Notes: a model not told the origin generated them from the letters alone. A stretch of 64,000 nt of DNA from Bimastos eiseni (GCA_959347315.1 OY365810.1:27777106-27841105), one strand, 5' to 3'; numbered from the stretch's first letter, positions 37,673 through 49,420 are shown. Numbers and translations: made by a program.

Positions 37673-40600
37673 CTATAGGCGCTTGCCAAACACCTGTGGC
37701 ACAAGCTGCTTCTTGTTGACTTTTCCCATGGCATTGTGAGGCATTACTTCAATAACCTCCATCACAGTTGGGATCTGATATGAAGGCAGGCGATCTGTGG
37801 CCCATGATTTCAGTTCCTCGATATCTAATCTCTTGTTGGGATGCAAGACCACAACTGCTGCAACCTTCTGACCCCATGTAACATCTGGAAGACCAACAAC
37901 TGCGACATCTGCGATGGAAGGATGAGACAATAGGTGGCGCTCCACTTCGATCGCACTTATCTTATAGCCCCCGCTTTTGATAATGTCAACTGATGTTCGA
38001 CCAAGGATTCGATAAACACCGTCCTCAAAAATGGCTGTGTCACCTTGAAAAGACATCAGTCACGCTGGAATCATTTTAATATACAGCACTTATGCAAGAA
38101 CACATAAAGTTTCAAATAAAAAAATGTGCAAAATAAAATGTTAACTAAATGTAATTATTTTTTTTCCAAACAAACATAGGAACCAATACACAGAAAGCAA
38201 AAACTTTAGATGATCAGTGAGATCCGATTTCTAGTAAACTCAATAAATCGATTAAGATTTTTACAAAAGAAACTAAAATATTGTTCAGACTAACTTTGTA
38301 AACAGTTTCTGAACTAAAGGCACCATGCACAAGTACTCAAACATTCACTGCATGCCCATGGCATCAATAGTCAAGATGTTCATGGTCGTCATACAACTGG
38401 TCTTCACTTATATTAGTTCAGGTCATGTAAGTGTGATAGTTATTTTTGAAACAAACTTTTAACATGATGATGGTTGCTAATGCTAACACAGTATACATGT
38501 ATGGTCATAATTTCTTTTAGTTCAGATCCTAAGGATTTGACAGTCATTTTAAATTACTTGAAGGTTGACTTAATTTAAATTGATTGAAGGTTGACTTAAT
38601 TTAAATTGATTGAAGGTTGACTTAATTTAGAATTTGATCAAGGAGTAGGATATAAAAGCATTGGATGCACCATGCTGAACATTTCTGAGAGTGCTTCAGA
38701 GGTATTTGTTGTAGCACATTAAATTATAGTCATGTGTATGACAGCAGGAAGTGAATGCAGCAATGCTACTGAAATATTATACACATTAGAAACAGCATTA
38801 CATCAAGATGGCAGCATCTTAGACTGGTGCAAAGTGTCACTGTTTACATGTCGACAAAATATGTCGGAGAACCTTCCAGATATTTTTGTCAGGTATCCGA
38901 GTACATGCGGGATGTCCTGCACTGGTTGCCTTTAACCCAGCGAATCTCATTTAGGGTATCTGTCTTAGTTTGGCGCTACCTTGGCAGTGTTAACCCTATC
39001 ATGGTCGATGACCACTTCGCTCTGCATTTCATGGCTACCTGATCGTCCCTTTTGCATGCACTTCCATAATGCAGAATTGAGCTTCCTTGGTCATGGAACC
39101 TACAATCTGGAATGGACTTCCCATAGAGCTTTGTCTCCTCCCTAAGAACTCCTCATCTTCATTTTACGCCTCTCTTAAAACTGTCCTTTTCAGTCGATGA
39201 TTAGGCAGGGAGCGCCTGTGAGTAACTATGTTGAAGGGGCGTATATCAAGTATTTTTGATTGATTGATTTGTAATATAAGATAGATTAGCAACATAATTA
39301 ATTGATCTTTGCAAAAAACCTAATTGATAAAGATATACTTGCCAGTTTTAAACCATCCATCTTTTGTGAATGCTTCCCTTGTGGCCTCTGGTTTGTTCCA
39401 GTATTCTTTGAAGACTGTTGCTCCCCGGACATACAATTCCCCCGAATCTCTTTCACACCCTGCAATTGTGAAAGGTGTTTGTGTTGCAAGAAAAGATAAC
39501 TTCAAACATTTTGAAGGATTGCTACGATGAAATAATTGCTTTGTACTGCTGGTAGCACAGACAGGTCCGAGTCAAATCGAAGGGTCAGTTTATGGGGAAT
39601 GCAGCAAGTGACTCAGGAGCAACTCATGGCCAATAGTATAATCAATCCTTAACATAATTTTTTAAAATAAACTCTCACAAGAAAATGAACACTGATGAAA
39701 TCTAAGGATCATCGATTGAAAGAGAGTAAATTGGATGTTATGCAAGAAAATATGATTTAATTCTAAATTTTATTATTCACTAAACAGATTGTTAAATTGA
39801 TGCTATTTAAAACTTTAACATTGAACTGCATTGGTTTACCAACTCTTTGCTTTTTGAACACAACTCTCTTTGCTAAAGTGTTTAACATTTTCGAACAAAG
39901 TTACCGTAACACTATATTCCAATTTTGCCATGCTCTGAGGCAAATAAATTTACCATTGCGATTTATTAATATTTCTATTTGCTTTTGTATCATACAAAAA
40001 TTGGTTACAATTTAACAACAAATCATGTCAAAGTGCATTCCACTTGAACTGTACAAGAGTGAAATATAGCCAAAGGTACCTGGTACGACCTTAGTCTTCT
40101 TCCAGTCTCCTTGGGCAATAATGTCATATCCATTTCCAGCATAAACATTTTGCTTAGCTATGAGGACTTCGACATAAGGAAACGGTTTACCAACAGCACC
40201 TGAACAATGTACAAGAGGACTAAGAATATTGCATCAAATGTACTCTAAGAAGATTCTGAGTAGCTTACATTTGCAAACTACCTTTGTTCACTAAGAATGT
40301 ACTTATGACCAACAGCCTACATAGGTAGTCATAAAATGTTACAATCAATTCAAGAGATCTGATTCAATGATGGGAAACTGGTATAACATAGTTTTAACAA
40401 TCAGAAAATTGCTAAGAATCACCTGTGATGAGAGCTCATAATGTGACATTTGTACTGCATTTTAACACAGATTGGTTTGTGGTAATGATTATGTCCGTCA
40501 CCAATACAAGTGTAACATGATATTGACACCAGTGTTCCTTCTAAGCTGTGTGCATGTGTGCATGCACATGGGTTGCGGTGCCAGCTCACGCAAGAATTTA

Positions 40601-42957
40601 GCGTTTGCACAATTTTCTCTTTGAAAAAGCAAAGATTAAGATGAACTGTAGACCAATATATAGCTGGGCAGAATAGAAAAATGCAAATAAATTGAAAGCT
40701 AATTACAATTAAGTACAATCTGCTCTAAACACATTTTTGACAAGCCCTGGACTTTTCTTAGGTTATCAAATACTTATCACCATAGACTTTAGATTGTGGT
40801 CTTAAATTAACTATCAACTCATTGATCTCTGACCTGTGCTCAACAGTTTTAACCATTTATAAAATGTTGCACACACAAAATGTATTGTGCACACAGCCCT
40901 AAAAATATTAGAGGGAACATCGATTGACACTTCAAATTATCATTGTGCACACACCCAGAAGAAGTTTTATGATTAAATCCAGGAACGTTCAAATGGACAG
41001 GAAGAGCATGATAAATGTCCACCTCACTATCTATACACAAGTAATGTCAATCTGGTTCACAAGTTCAGTAACTTTCTATTGTGATGGTATTTCCTTGTCA
41101 TCACTACTTTCAAAAGTGATGACAGCTGCTAAACCGTTTTGACCCTGTGCTTACATATTTTCTGTGACATGACAACATCATTTTGGGAAGAGAAGGGGAG
41201 ATGGAAGAAGAGATGAAGGAAGAAAGCTCACCATCACTTTGTGGGGTAAAGCAAAATCCTTGCTCACAAGTAATGCCCAGGTGGTGAGCATGCATGGCAA
41301 AGATTAAAATCTTGGCCCGAAAGTCATGTCCGAACTTGTGAACCAGATTGATATTATATGTGTCTAAAGTCATTAGATAATTCCAACACTCACATCTAAC
41401 CCTCAAATGCTGAAAAGGATAAATTTCACAGATTTCTTCAGTTGTGTTACCTGGTACTCTCAGACCCTTGAGGGGATTTGTAAGGGTCATTCCCAACTCA
41501 GTCATTCCATATCGCTCGAGAAGACGATGGCCAGTTATTTCTTCCCAACGATGAAGAACTGGAGTTGGAAGAGGAGCCGAACCAGAGACAAACAACCTGT
41601 GAACAAAACAATAAATGCCAAGATCAAACACATAATACTCTTAAAACAAAAAAAGTTCATCATTACTGGAAATACCAAGACATTTAGTTTCGCCGACAAA
41701 TAATAAAAAGTCATAATCATTTACGCAAACAATTTTTCAGCATTCAAAAAAGCAGATTCTGAAGAACCAAACAGTTCAGATAAAACTGTTAAGTGAAAGT
41801 CAAAAGTTCTAGTTCAGTAGTAAAGACAAGTTTTTCACAATCAGTATGAAAAATTTGAACATCACACACTGATAGACATGATTCAAAATATTAAGACTTA
41901 TTATAGATTCCCTTCCATAAAGTTAAAGAAAGCACCATAAGATTTTATAGTAAGTAAATATGTAGACAAGCTGCACCTGTAGACAGAGCAATGAGAACAC
42001 AGCAATGTAAAAACTTCAAAATATTCTCATTCTATTTACGAACAGTCTAATTATGATTCCAACTATTTCCTAAAGTGTCAAAAGACTACAGAGTTAATTA
42101 AAGTTAATTAACTTTCAGTCATAATTCAATGAATCATCATTATTACTATTATTATTATCTACTACTGAATCATCATTTAATGGGACCACATTCCCTTTAG
42201 GGTTTGACTGCTTTCCCTATTGATCGCTGTCATTCGTTTGTCTGTATATAATTGCTGTACATAACTTGCTTACTTTTCTGATGAATTGTCAGTGAACAAT
42301 AAAAATATTTTTTTATGGCTATGGTTATCATATATGTTTTAAAGCATCATGCTGTCACACAGTAGTCTACATCTTCACCTGTGGCACGAAGGACATTCTC
42401 AAGGTGACTATGCAGCGACCCCATACCACTTGCACTGTCTGAGTCATGAAGCCAGCATTCAGTCAAATGGCAACTAGGTCAGACGGTTCTAGGACAAAAT
42501 GGTACGGACCAAATGGTATGGACAAAATGGTATTGGACAAAATGGTACGAACAAAATGGTACGGACGGTAGCGGATAAAATGGTACGGACACAATGGTAT
42601 GGACAAAATGGTAGCGGACAAAATGTTACGGACAAAATGGTAGGGACAAAATGGTAGCAGACAAAATGGTATGGACAAAATGGTATTGGACAAAATGGTG
42701 CGGATAAAATGGTACGGACAAAATGGTATTGTACAAAATAGTATGCTTACGGATAAAATGGTAGAGATTTAAGGGGTCTAGGACATATTTCCACTCCCTG
42801 GACATTTCCCCTAGGACATTTCCCCCAATTGATCACTAACATAGCACACACATATATAAGTTGTGTATCATATTAGCCATATTATTTAAGTATGTATGAT
42901 TAATGTTATATATAACAAATAATATGATTAATGTCCGGGGAATGGAATGTCAGGGAA

Positions 42958-42989
<32 letters not shown>

Positions 42990-45900
42990 CTATGTTTGAT
43001 ATGCGTATAACAAACTTTGGTAAACCATAGTTTAGGTTGGCAAAGTAATTTTTCTTGCAAATATCATGATGTCTAAATTTGAAATAGAAACTGAACTGAT
43101 GAACAGAATCCTTGCATAAATTTAGGCTGGAATAATTAATGGAGTCTTGTTTAATCAGAAGCTGGACTGATGACAAGAATTATGTATAATTTGAAGTAAG
43201 ACTGATGATAGGAATCCTTGCTAACATCGATGCTTGACTAATAGAAAGAATCTTGTTTAATCAGCAGCTGGATCGATGAAAAAAAATCATGTTTGTTTAT
43301 AAGGAGATTGATGAAAATGATCGCTCTTCAAATCAGAAGCGGGATCGATGAGAAAACGATGTTCAATTAGAAGTTGGATAGTTTAGAAGAATCATGCTTG
43401 TACGGATAAGCTGGATCAACGAAAAGTTATACTTGAATGGTAGAGGATTCGATAAGAGAATTCTGCTTTAGCGAGATGGATGTTAAAAATTATGCCTAAT
43501 TAGAAGCTGGATTGGTCCAAAGAATTATGCTTAATTGGAAGCTGTTATCTGTATTCCTTGAAAAGGGAGGGACTGAAGAAGATGCTTGATTTACAAAAAA
43601 GAATTATGCTGAAATGGAAACTGGATCGAATAAAAGATTCCTATTTGAAAAGAAGCTGGATTGATATAGAAAGCCGCTAGAATGGATGCGAGCTTACGTG
43701 GAAATGGAATACCATTTTGTCCAATACCATTTTATCCGTAACATTTTGTCCGTACCATTTTGTCCCCATACCATTTTGTCCGTACCATTTTATCCGCTAC
43801 CATTTTGTCCGGTCACCGGTCAGACATGTACTTCATCAACCATCAGGATCATTAGTCTAGTCATTGATACTGTAATCTCAACTTTTACAAAATATCTGTT
43901 GAATTTCAACAGTAGCTATTAACCCTTTGACATTACATTATGACCATCATTATAGCATGCATTACGTTTAACCATTAAAGGGTTAAACATACCTAATTTT
44001 TGAATTACAGACGGCCTTGACAAAGTCTTTGGCTCGCTTCGTGCCTCTTCCTCGATTCAGTCTCTGGTTGTAGTGCTCAATGAGCTTTGAATAGATCGTT
44101 GGCACAGCCATAAAGATGTTGATGCCACGTGGAAGTACAGTGCTTAGAGACTTCTCTGACCCAAGCAAGTATGACCAGACCTATGGACAATAACACAAAC
44201 TGTAAAGTCTGTAAATTTATAAAGCACCCCTTAGAAAGGGTGCAGAACCAATTAGGGTGCGAGACTATGGAGTTCTAACCATTGGTCCAAGTAAAGACGA
44301 TTTTCAACAGGACAGGTCACAAAGCAAACGCAGACTCATTGAAATATCAACAACAAATCCTAATCCTACAGTCTTATATAAAGTTTGATGACTGTTCCTT
44401 TTCTGTTGCTGGACCAACTACATGGAACTGAATTTCAACCATACATATACATAACACATATAAATGTCATCTTCTACTTGAAATACCAGCAGCCATAATG
44501 GGTTTCCGGCAGGTTGTTGTTGCCTAGCATGAAATATGAAATTTGATCAAAACAAATTTTTTACTCCAATCCTGTCTTTCACTTTTACACTGCATCAGGA
44601 TACCTAATATAGTGCACTTCAAGCAGTTCACAAAAGCACTGAACCTATGACTGCCTAACAGATCTAAGCAATAATGCTTTAAGACAGCTTCCAAATGTAT
44701 GCTGTATAGTGCAAAAAGCAGTATTAACTGGCCCCAAATCAAATGATCATTAAATTGGTAGACTGGGAAAGGTTAGCTCTCTAAGCTGTATTTGCCTTAA
44801 GCTGTTCAAATGCTAGCAACAAGATTGTCGTATCGAGCTATCATCGCGCCCTGTGCCTAGCATCAATCTGGCAACCCACATTTTGAAAATAATGCATTTT
44901 ATGGAATAATAAGTTATTCCATCCTAAAATTTGCACCCTTTCCATATTTGCATCCTGGCCATGGCCCCGCTGGCTCCTCCCTTGGTATGACCCTGGTTGT
45001 GCAGAAAAGACAACTTTGGAAACTTGCTTGGTGTGCATCAAACTGTGGCATCATGATGCAGCAGGCTCCGCACAAGAGAGGCGTCATGAGGACATTGATG
45101 ATTCCATGAACATGGTGAAGAGGCAGAACGTGAAGAACGACATCACTGCTGGTCCAACCCCAAGTGTCAATCATACCCACCATTTGGCTGTGTATGCTTC
45201 CAAATGTATGCACAACTCCCTACACACAATAAAACAATATTAGGACAAAATAATGAATAAACAGTAGAATTTTGTTGCAACAACATGTTCGGGTTCTTTC
45301 ACAGAAACAGATAATAATCATAGTAATAATAACAATAATAATAATAACAATGCCGATTTCATCAGAAACATTTAAATTTATGGAAATCACACACTCTGTT
45401 ACGGAGTCATAGGTTCAGTGCTTTTGTGAACTGCTTGAAATGCACTATATTAGGTGTCCTGATGCAGTGAGAGTGCAACTTTATCAACTCTATACATTGA
45501 TCTCTAGAATACATTAATGCACCATTAAATGGCACTTTGTGCATCATCAAAGCAGCCCCAGAGACAGGCATGTAGCCTTTACTAACATCTGACTAATGCA
45601 CAGGCATTACATTGTATAGCAACAATTATAAACATATTAAAAATACACTATAACAGATCAGAGAAGATTGGATTTGGACCACAACAGCAGATGCCTGAGA
45701 TCAGACTATACAAGGAAGTCTTCATAAATGACTTTATGATGTTGTTCCTTTATTAAAAACCATTACTGGAGATGTGACACAGATGCACCAAAAATATGTT
45801 ATAGTGCCAAAGTTCAAACCTTAGGATTTCCAGTTGTTCCGCTGGTGTATACAATCATCGCCGGTTTCCTTTTGAATCGATTTGCATCTCGCAGTTGATT

Positions 45901-46572
45901 TAGTCGATTGAATCGCATGCTCCATCTCGCCTCTGCATTCACAACTTCATTTTCATCTGCATTCATGACAACAGCACTCTCATCAGCATCCTCGTCGCTC
46001 ACTCCCGCATCTGCCGTACTGCTATAACTCGATCGACTCATCGTCAGCATCTTCACGCCTAACCGACATGCAATTGGCTCCACCTGGTGGGCAAGGTCCT
46101 CAGTGGCAATCACCAATTTAGACTGAGAATCCTCAACAAAATACTGCAGCTGTTTGACGGGGTGCTTCGGTGAGAGTGGGACCGTTATGCCCCCGCTCAT
46201 CCAGGTGGCCCACTGTCCCACGACATAAGACACGTCGTTTGGACAGAGCAGGCATATCCGCTCGCCGTCCAAATCGCCTCTACTCACGTCAAAGGTGTCG
46301 AGAATCTTGTCCGTGAGGAAGTTTGCGTGGAACAAGATGTCTTCATATCGATGTGATCCAAAACGATCGACAATCGCAACACGCTCAAGGTGTCGACTGG
46401 CTTGAAGGAAAAGAGGAGTCACAAGCCCAACTCTTGATGGTGTGTATGTGGAGCTGTTTCTAATAACCGATGATGATGCATTCAACGATGGCATTTGGCG
46501 AGTTTCATAGAAACTAGAAATCGCGCGGCAGGTCCAATGCCTTGATAGAATTCTGGCACATGTCCTCATCAT
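37673..46572 (-). CDS. ACSF3: ACSF3, mitochondrial malonyl/methylmalonyl-CoA synthetase, 7 exons, 628 aa
   Basis: Activates malonate or methylmalonate to the CoA ester with ATP in the mitochondrial matrix, supplying malonyl-CoA for mitochondrial fatty acid synthesis. Exons (5' to 3'): 46572-45820, 45219-45028, 44180-43993, 41596-41451, 40199-40080, 39459-39343, 38043-37673; all phases agree. The N-terminus ([13 protein letters not shown]) is basic and fits a mitochondrial presequence. Adenylate-forming motifs in order: [10 protein letters not shown] (242-251), [40 protein letters not shown] (405-413), [43 protein letters not shown] (starting 520) and MGKVNKK with the catalytic Lys 613. About 50 residues longer than human ACSF3 (576), mainly through an acidic insert at about 195-230 before the P-loop. 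Introns 2 and 6 start with GC. Confidence 0.95.
38548..38630. repeat. 26-bp repeat, 3 copies
   Basis: Unit ATTGATTGAAGGTTGACTTAATTTAA is present three times head to tail, the outer copies slightly changed, in ACSF3 intron 6. Confidence 0.85.
38827..39270 (+). mobile_element. LINE (CR1/L2-like) 3' remnant
   Basis: Translates in pieces as [15 protein letters not shown] (typical LHWLPVxxRIxFK block of these reverse transcriptase proteins), then ...LQSGMDFP...FTPLLKLSF, then the tail GGAGCGCCTGTGAGTAACT ... GAAGGGGCGTATATCAAG with TTGATTGATTGATT at the end. Stops and frameshifts interrupt it. It is inserted antisense in ACSF3 intron 6. Confidence 0.7.
40530..40922. mobile_element. hAT-like MITE with perfect 8-bp target duplication (393 bp)
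   Basis: Left end CAGTGTTCCTTCTAAGCTGT and right end in reverse complement CGATGTTCCCTCTAA. The 8-mer ATTGACAC lies on both sides (40522-40529 and 40923-40930) without a mismatch. The start resembles the CAGTGTTCCCTCTAAGCTG termini of Charlie-type hAT elements. Located in ACSF3 intron 4. Confidence 0.85.
42485..43817. mobile_element. Fold-back element C with GGACAAAATGGTA arms (1.33 kb)
   Basis: Left arm 42485-42766 starts GGTTCTAGGACAAAATGGTA and is a tandem of about 20 units GGACAAAATGGTAc/t. The right arm (about 43708-43817) has the inverse units (TACCATTTTGTCC) and in reverse complement starts GGTGACCGGACAAAATGGTA. GGTCAGAC lies exactly outside each end (42477-42484, 43818-43825), a perfect 8-bp target duplication. 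The interior includes a nested smaller fold-back and, at about 43070-43680, a decayed array of roughly 44-bp units (AGAAGCTGGATnGATGAAA, then GAATnATGCTTAATT). It lies in ACSF3 intron 3. Confidence 0.85.
42775..42957. mobile_element. Fold-back element D, nested in C, right end decayed
   Basis: The left arm starts GGTCTAGGACATATTTCC followed by GGACATTTCCCCTA and GGACATTTCCCCC units. The right arm (about 42930-42957) shows inverse units (AATGTCCGGGGAATGG). It runs into an (AT)n tract at 42958-42985, so its right terminus and any target duplication are lost or unclear. Confidence 0.6.
43919..43986. mobile_element. 68-bp piggyBac-like MITE with TTAA ends
   Basis: Starts TTAACCCTTTGACATTA and ends ACCATTAAAGGGTTAA; the termini match those of the copy at 24018-24088 (TTAACCCTTTAATG). 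It directly abuts the 5' splice site of ACSF3 intron 3, whose GTATGT occupies 43992-43987 on the minus strand. Confidence 0.7.
44181..45027 (-). other. ACSF3: GC-AG intron 2 of ACSF3
   Basis: The exon ends ...CACCAA and the intron starts GCAAGTTT; the acceptor is CCATAG. The joined reading FDAHQ-VWSYLL matches the family (FSPQQVWEKFL in human). No GT in the neighbourhood gives an in-frame join. Confidence 0.75.
45311..45350. repeat. (TAA)n microsatellite
   Basis: AATAATAACAATAATAATAA-type run in ACSF3 intron 1. Confidence 0.85.
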
Positions 46573-47689
46573 CTTCTCTGTTGTCTGATCAACATTAAGA
46601 ATTCATAACAGATGCTTTTTGTTCACTTTATTGCAACAATACAAAAAGACAGTGCTGTAAAATCTGAAGAACTCTGTCACATAAATAGCAAATGCAAATT
46701 ACAAAACTAAGGTATATACTAAAATCTGATTAGCTATGAATGCCATCACAAATTCTGCCAATAATAATAATAATAATAATAATAATAATCCTCGTTTAGT
46801 AAATTCAAACTGACAGAGACCGCAGTATGATTACAAGCATGATAACTAGTTGACAGCATGGCAGCCGCGCAAAGCTCTATAACATTCTACATACAGCTTA
46901 ACCAACACTGCCACCTAGCAAATGGAAGGACCAGTCAACCTTATACGGGTAATGGGAATCGATCTCGCTTCCTACAACTCTTCTACCCATTACTCTGTTC
47001 CCCATGGAACTGATTGTTCCCTAAATAAGCAGCAGAAAGCAGCTACATCTGCAATAACATTCTCACAAACTTAAAAATAATGACAAATATCACGTTAAGA
47101 AAAATCTGCGTGAGCACCAAATAAATGTTTTGCCTCAGTAGGAGAGAATCTGGTAACATAAAAAACAAATAAAACGTATGTAATGACTACAATTGCTGGT
47201 CAGCCAGAGGACTGAGCTAGGTCTACTGGTCATCTGCAACCATGGTTGGCCAAGGCATTATTGAATGTGCTACTAATAAATGAATAAATGTTTGCATGTT
47301 TATACAATGGTCAATTTCAGTTCTTGCTTGTTGATTCACACTTATCTTAGTAACTGAGATTGTCAAGTTACCTTATGGGAAAATCGGATGACCATATTCT
47401 ATCCCATCTTACTGACTAGTCATAAAGAGGGTGGCATTCGCCTACAGGACATCGCTCATTCTTGGGGATTATCCCTATCAGTGGTGAATAATATCGCTTT
47501 ATAAAGTCATTGGTAGTGAATAGGGTTGAGGCTATGGATGTCACAAGAAAATTATCATTCCATATTTCTAACTCATGTTGGGCATAATCTGTAAAAAAAA
47601 CATGGTACAACTCTCCTTGTTGATTTCTCTCCACAATGTAGCCTACCACAAATCACAAGTATAATATGTATTAGGCTGAACTGCCTCTA

Positions 47690-48275
47690 CAATTTACGTA
47701 AGTTTTGTCTCATCTGCCAACCAATTCCTCTTCGTGCAATCAAGCCTGTGCTCTGATCTGTGCTAGGTTCGATCATGGCATTGCAGTCTACATTGGTCTC
47801 ACTTCCATAAATATGACCAAACTACAGGCGATCCTCAATGCAGTAGTTTGGGAGATTTTACCACATCTCATCTTTTATCAAAGACTCTCTCCACTGCTGA
47901 CAGGCATCGCATCTGCCAGTATATTCTATTTAAGGTCTGTTCCTTCATACAGAATAGTCTTGCTGGCTCTGTTCCACTCTAACTGCCTACTGTAATCCAG
48001 TATACTCCATACCCAATCATTCTTCACTAAGGACCTCAGTTTGGGGCTATCTAGTTGTCCCATGGACATGTAATTTTATAGCTCAGATTAGTAGTTTCAC
48101 TACTGTGGATCCCTCCTGGAATCGGCCACATCAGTCACTTAAGATCAACAGTTCTTCCTTAACTCCTGATCAGTTCCATAAGCTCCTGAAAACAGCCCTC
48201 TTCATCAGTGAAGACATTGACCCAGGTCGGCAGCGCCTCTGACTTAAAGTGGCGCTATATAAATACTTGATTACG
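47690..48275 (+). mobile_element. LINE (CR1/L2-like) 3' remnant with tail
   Basis: Fragments TKLQAILNAVVWEI (LQxxLNAAARLI-type block), SPLLTGIASASIFYLRSV, then WNRPHQSLKINSS and FHKLLKTALFI follow the C-terminal order of these proteins, in broken frames. The tail is GCGCCTCTGACTTAAAGTGG then CGCTATATAAATACTTGATT with TTACGATAAC. Confidence 0.65.
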
Positions 48276-48759
48276 ATAACAATCTATTATAGTATGGGAT
48301 AATTTTTTTAGATGCAATTGCTTAGCACTGCTAATACCAGATACAGTCAAAGTAGAAAATACCATTTGGTCTTTTCTTGTGAATCTCGTTAGTTGCACAT
48401 TTTTCATCTCATGCAACACATAGAACAGCTATACCATCAAACCCAGTAAATCTTCATCAAATTCTCCAATTGGGGCTTATCAAACACTGCACCACATCTC
48501 TTTGCATCATCTTCATCCTGGATTGCACACTTTTTCGCATCCTCGCCCATCATGGCCAAACACACTTCATCTGACTCAGTCTCCTCCAATCTAAGATAAC
48601 CACTTGCTCTTTCTACCAAAAACTCAACAATTCCTAACATGGCTTACCGGAATCTCCACCTTCCAATTCTTGATCGATACGACACACACGTTGACAGCTA
48701 CTCTGCACCCTCTGGCAACCATACTCGGAATCCCTCTGACTCACCTACAGAGCCACTTT

Positions 48760-48960
48760 CAAAAATGCTAGGCTCGTGAATAAACTGGTGGTGCCCGTAT
48801 GACTGCCTCTTTAGTAGCTGGAGCCTACGATTACGATATTGCGATCTGCCACTCTACGAATAAGGTCAGCTACAAGAATCAGCTGCAACAAGACAATTTC
48901 GTAATTCTAACTGCAAATTTATATAGCGCCACTTTCAAAGATGCTAGGCATTCCCCGACT
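48760..48960 (-). mobile_element. Two inverse LINE/SINE 3' tails
   Basis: On the minus strand, CTAGCATCTTTGAAAGTGGC followed by GCTATATAAATTTGC (48925-48960) and CTAGCATTTTTGAAAGTGGC (48765-48785) are the same tail motif as the plus-strand copies. The bodies are too decayed to outline. Confidence 0.4.
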
Positions 48961-49194
48961 ATTTAATCTGCTGACCAACAGACGACGATTTCCTTTTTTG
49001 CGTCCTCTTCATGACTCAACAAATATCCGGACATGTGTCATCTTCCACTAGTGAGGGACAACTCGTCAGCAATGCTAAGCAGTCGCAAATAATATAACTT
49101 CAAATAGACAACAGCAGTGAATAATATCGCTTTATAAAGCATCACTGTCGGCAGTCGTCGCTCTATCCTTTCTGCGTAACTTGGCTCACATACT

Positions 49195-49420
49195 CAGAAA
49201 ATCCATGCCATCTGTCAGCTGTTGACGGGAATCCGTTGGTTGGTTCCACAATTGTGCATGGGCCAACCGTTGGTGACTCTTTTAGCTTAATATGCACTGC
49301 TTTTCTAACTTTTCTAGCAGGCGTTGAGATGGCATTTAACATCATGTATGCCAGCGCATAGAGCGCCTTTGAGTAGCTTTCTTGAAGTGGCGCTATATCG
49401 AGTTTCATTGATTCAAAAAC
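49195..49420 (+). mobile_element. SINE-like repeat, copy 2
   Basis: Shares CCATGCCATCTGTCAGCTGT, GTGCATGGGCCAACCG...TGACTC and the tail AGCGCATAGAGCGCCTTTGA / GAAGTGGCGCTATATCGAG with the copies at 30140 and 60115. About 225 bp, ends near GATTGATTC-like sequence. Confidence 0.55.

Larger units (their letters stand above)
38044..39342 (-). other. ACSF3: GC-AG intron 6 of ACSF3
   Basis: The exon ends ...ACTG and the intron starts GCAAGTAT; the acceptor reads TTTTCAAG. Only this junction restores the conserved GWFKTG-DT reading. Using the nearby GT (GCAA|GTATAT) shifts the frame into a TGA. Confidence 0.8.

Noticed and set aside
42463..42693. Minus-strand ORF with [12 protein letters not shown] repeats
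   Set aside because: Reading of the tandem repeat arm of fold-back element C.
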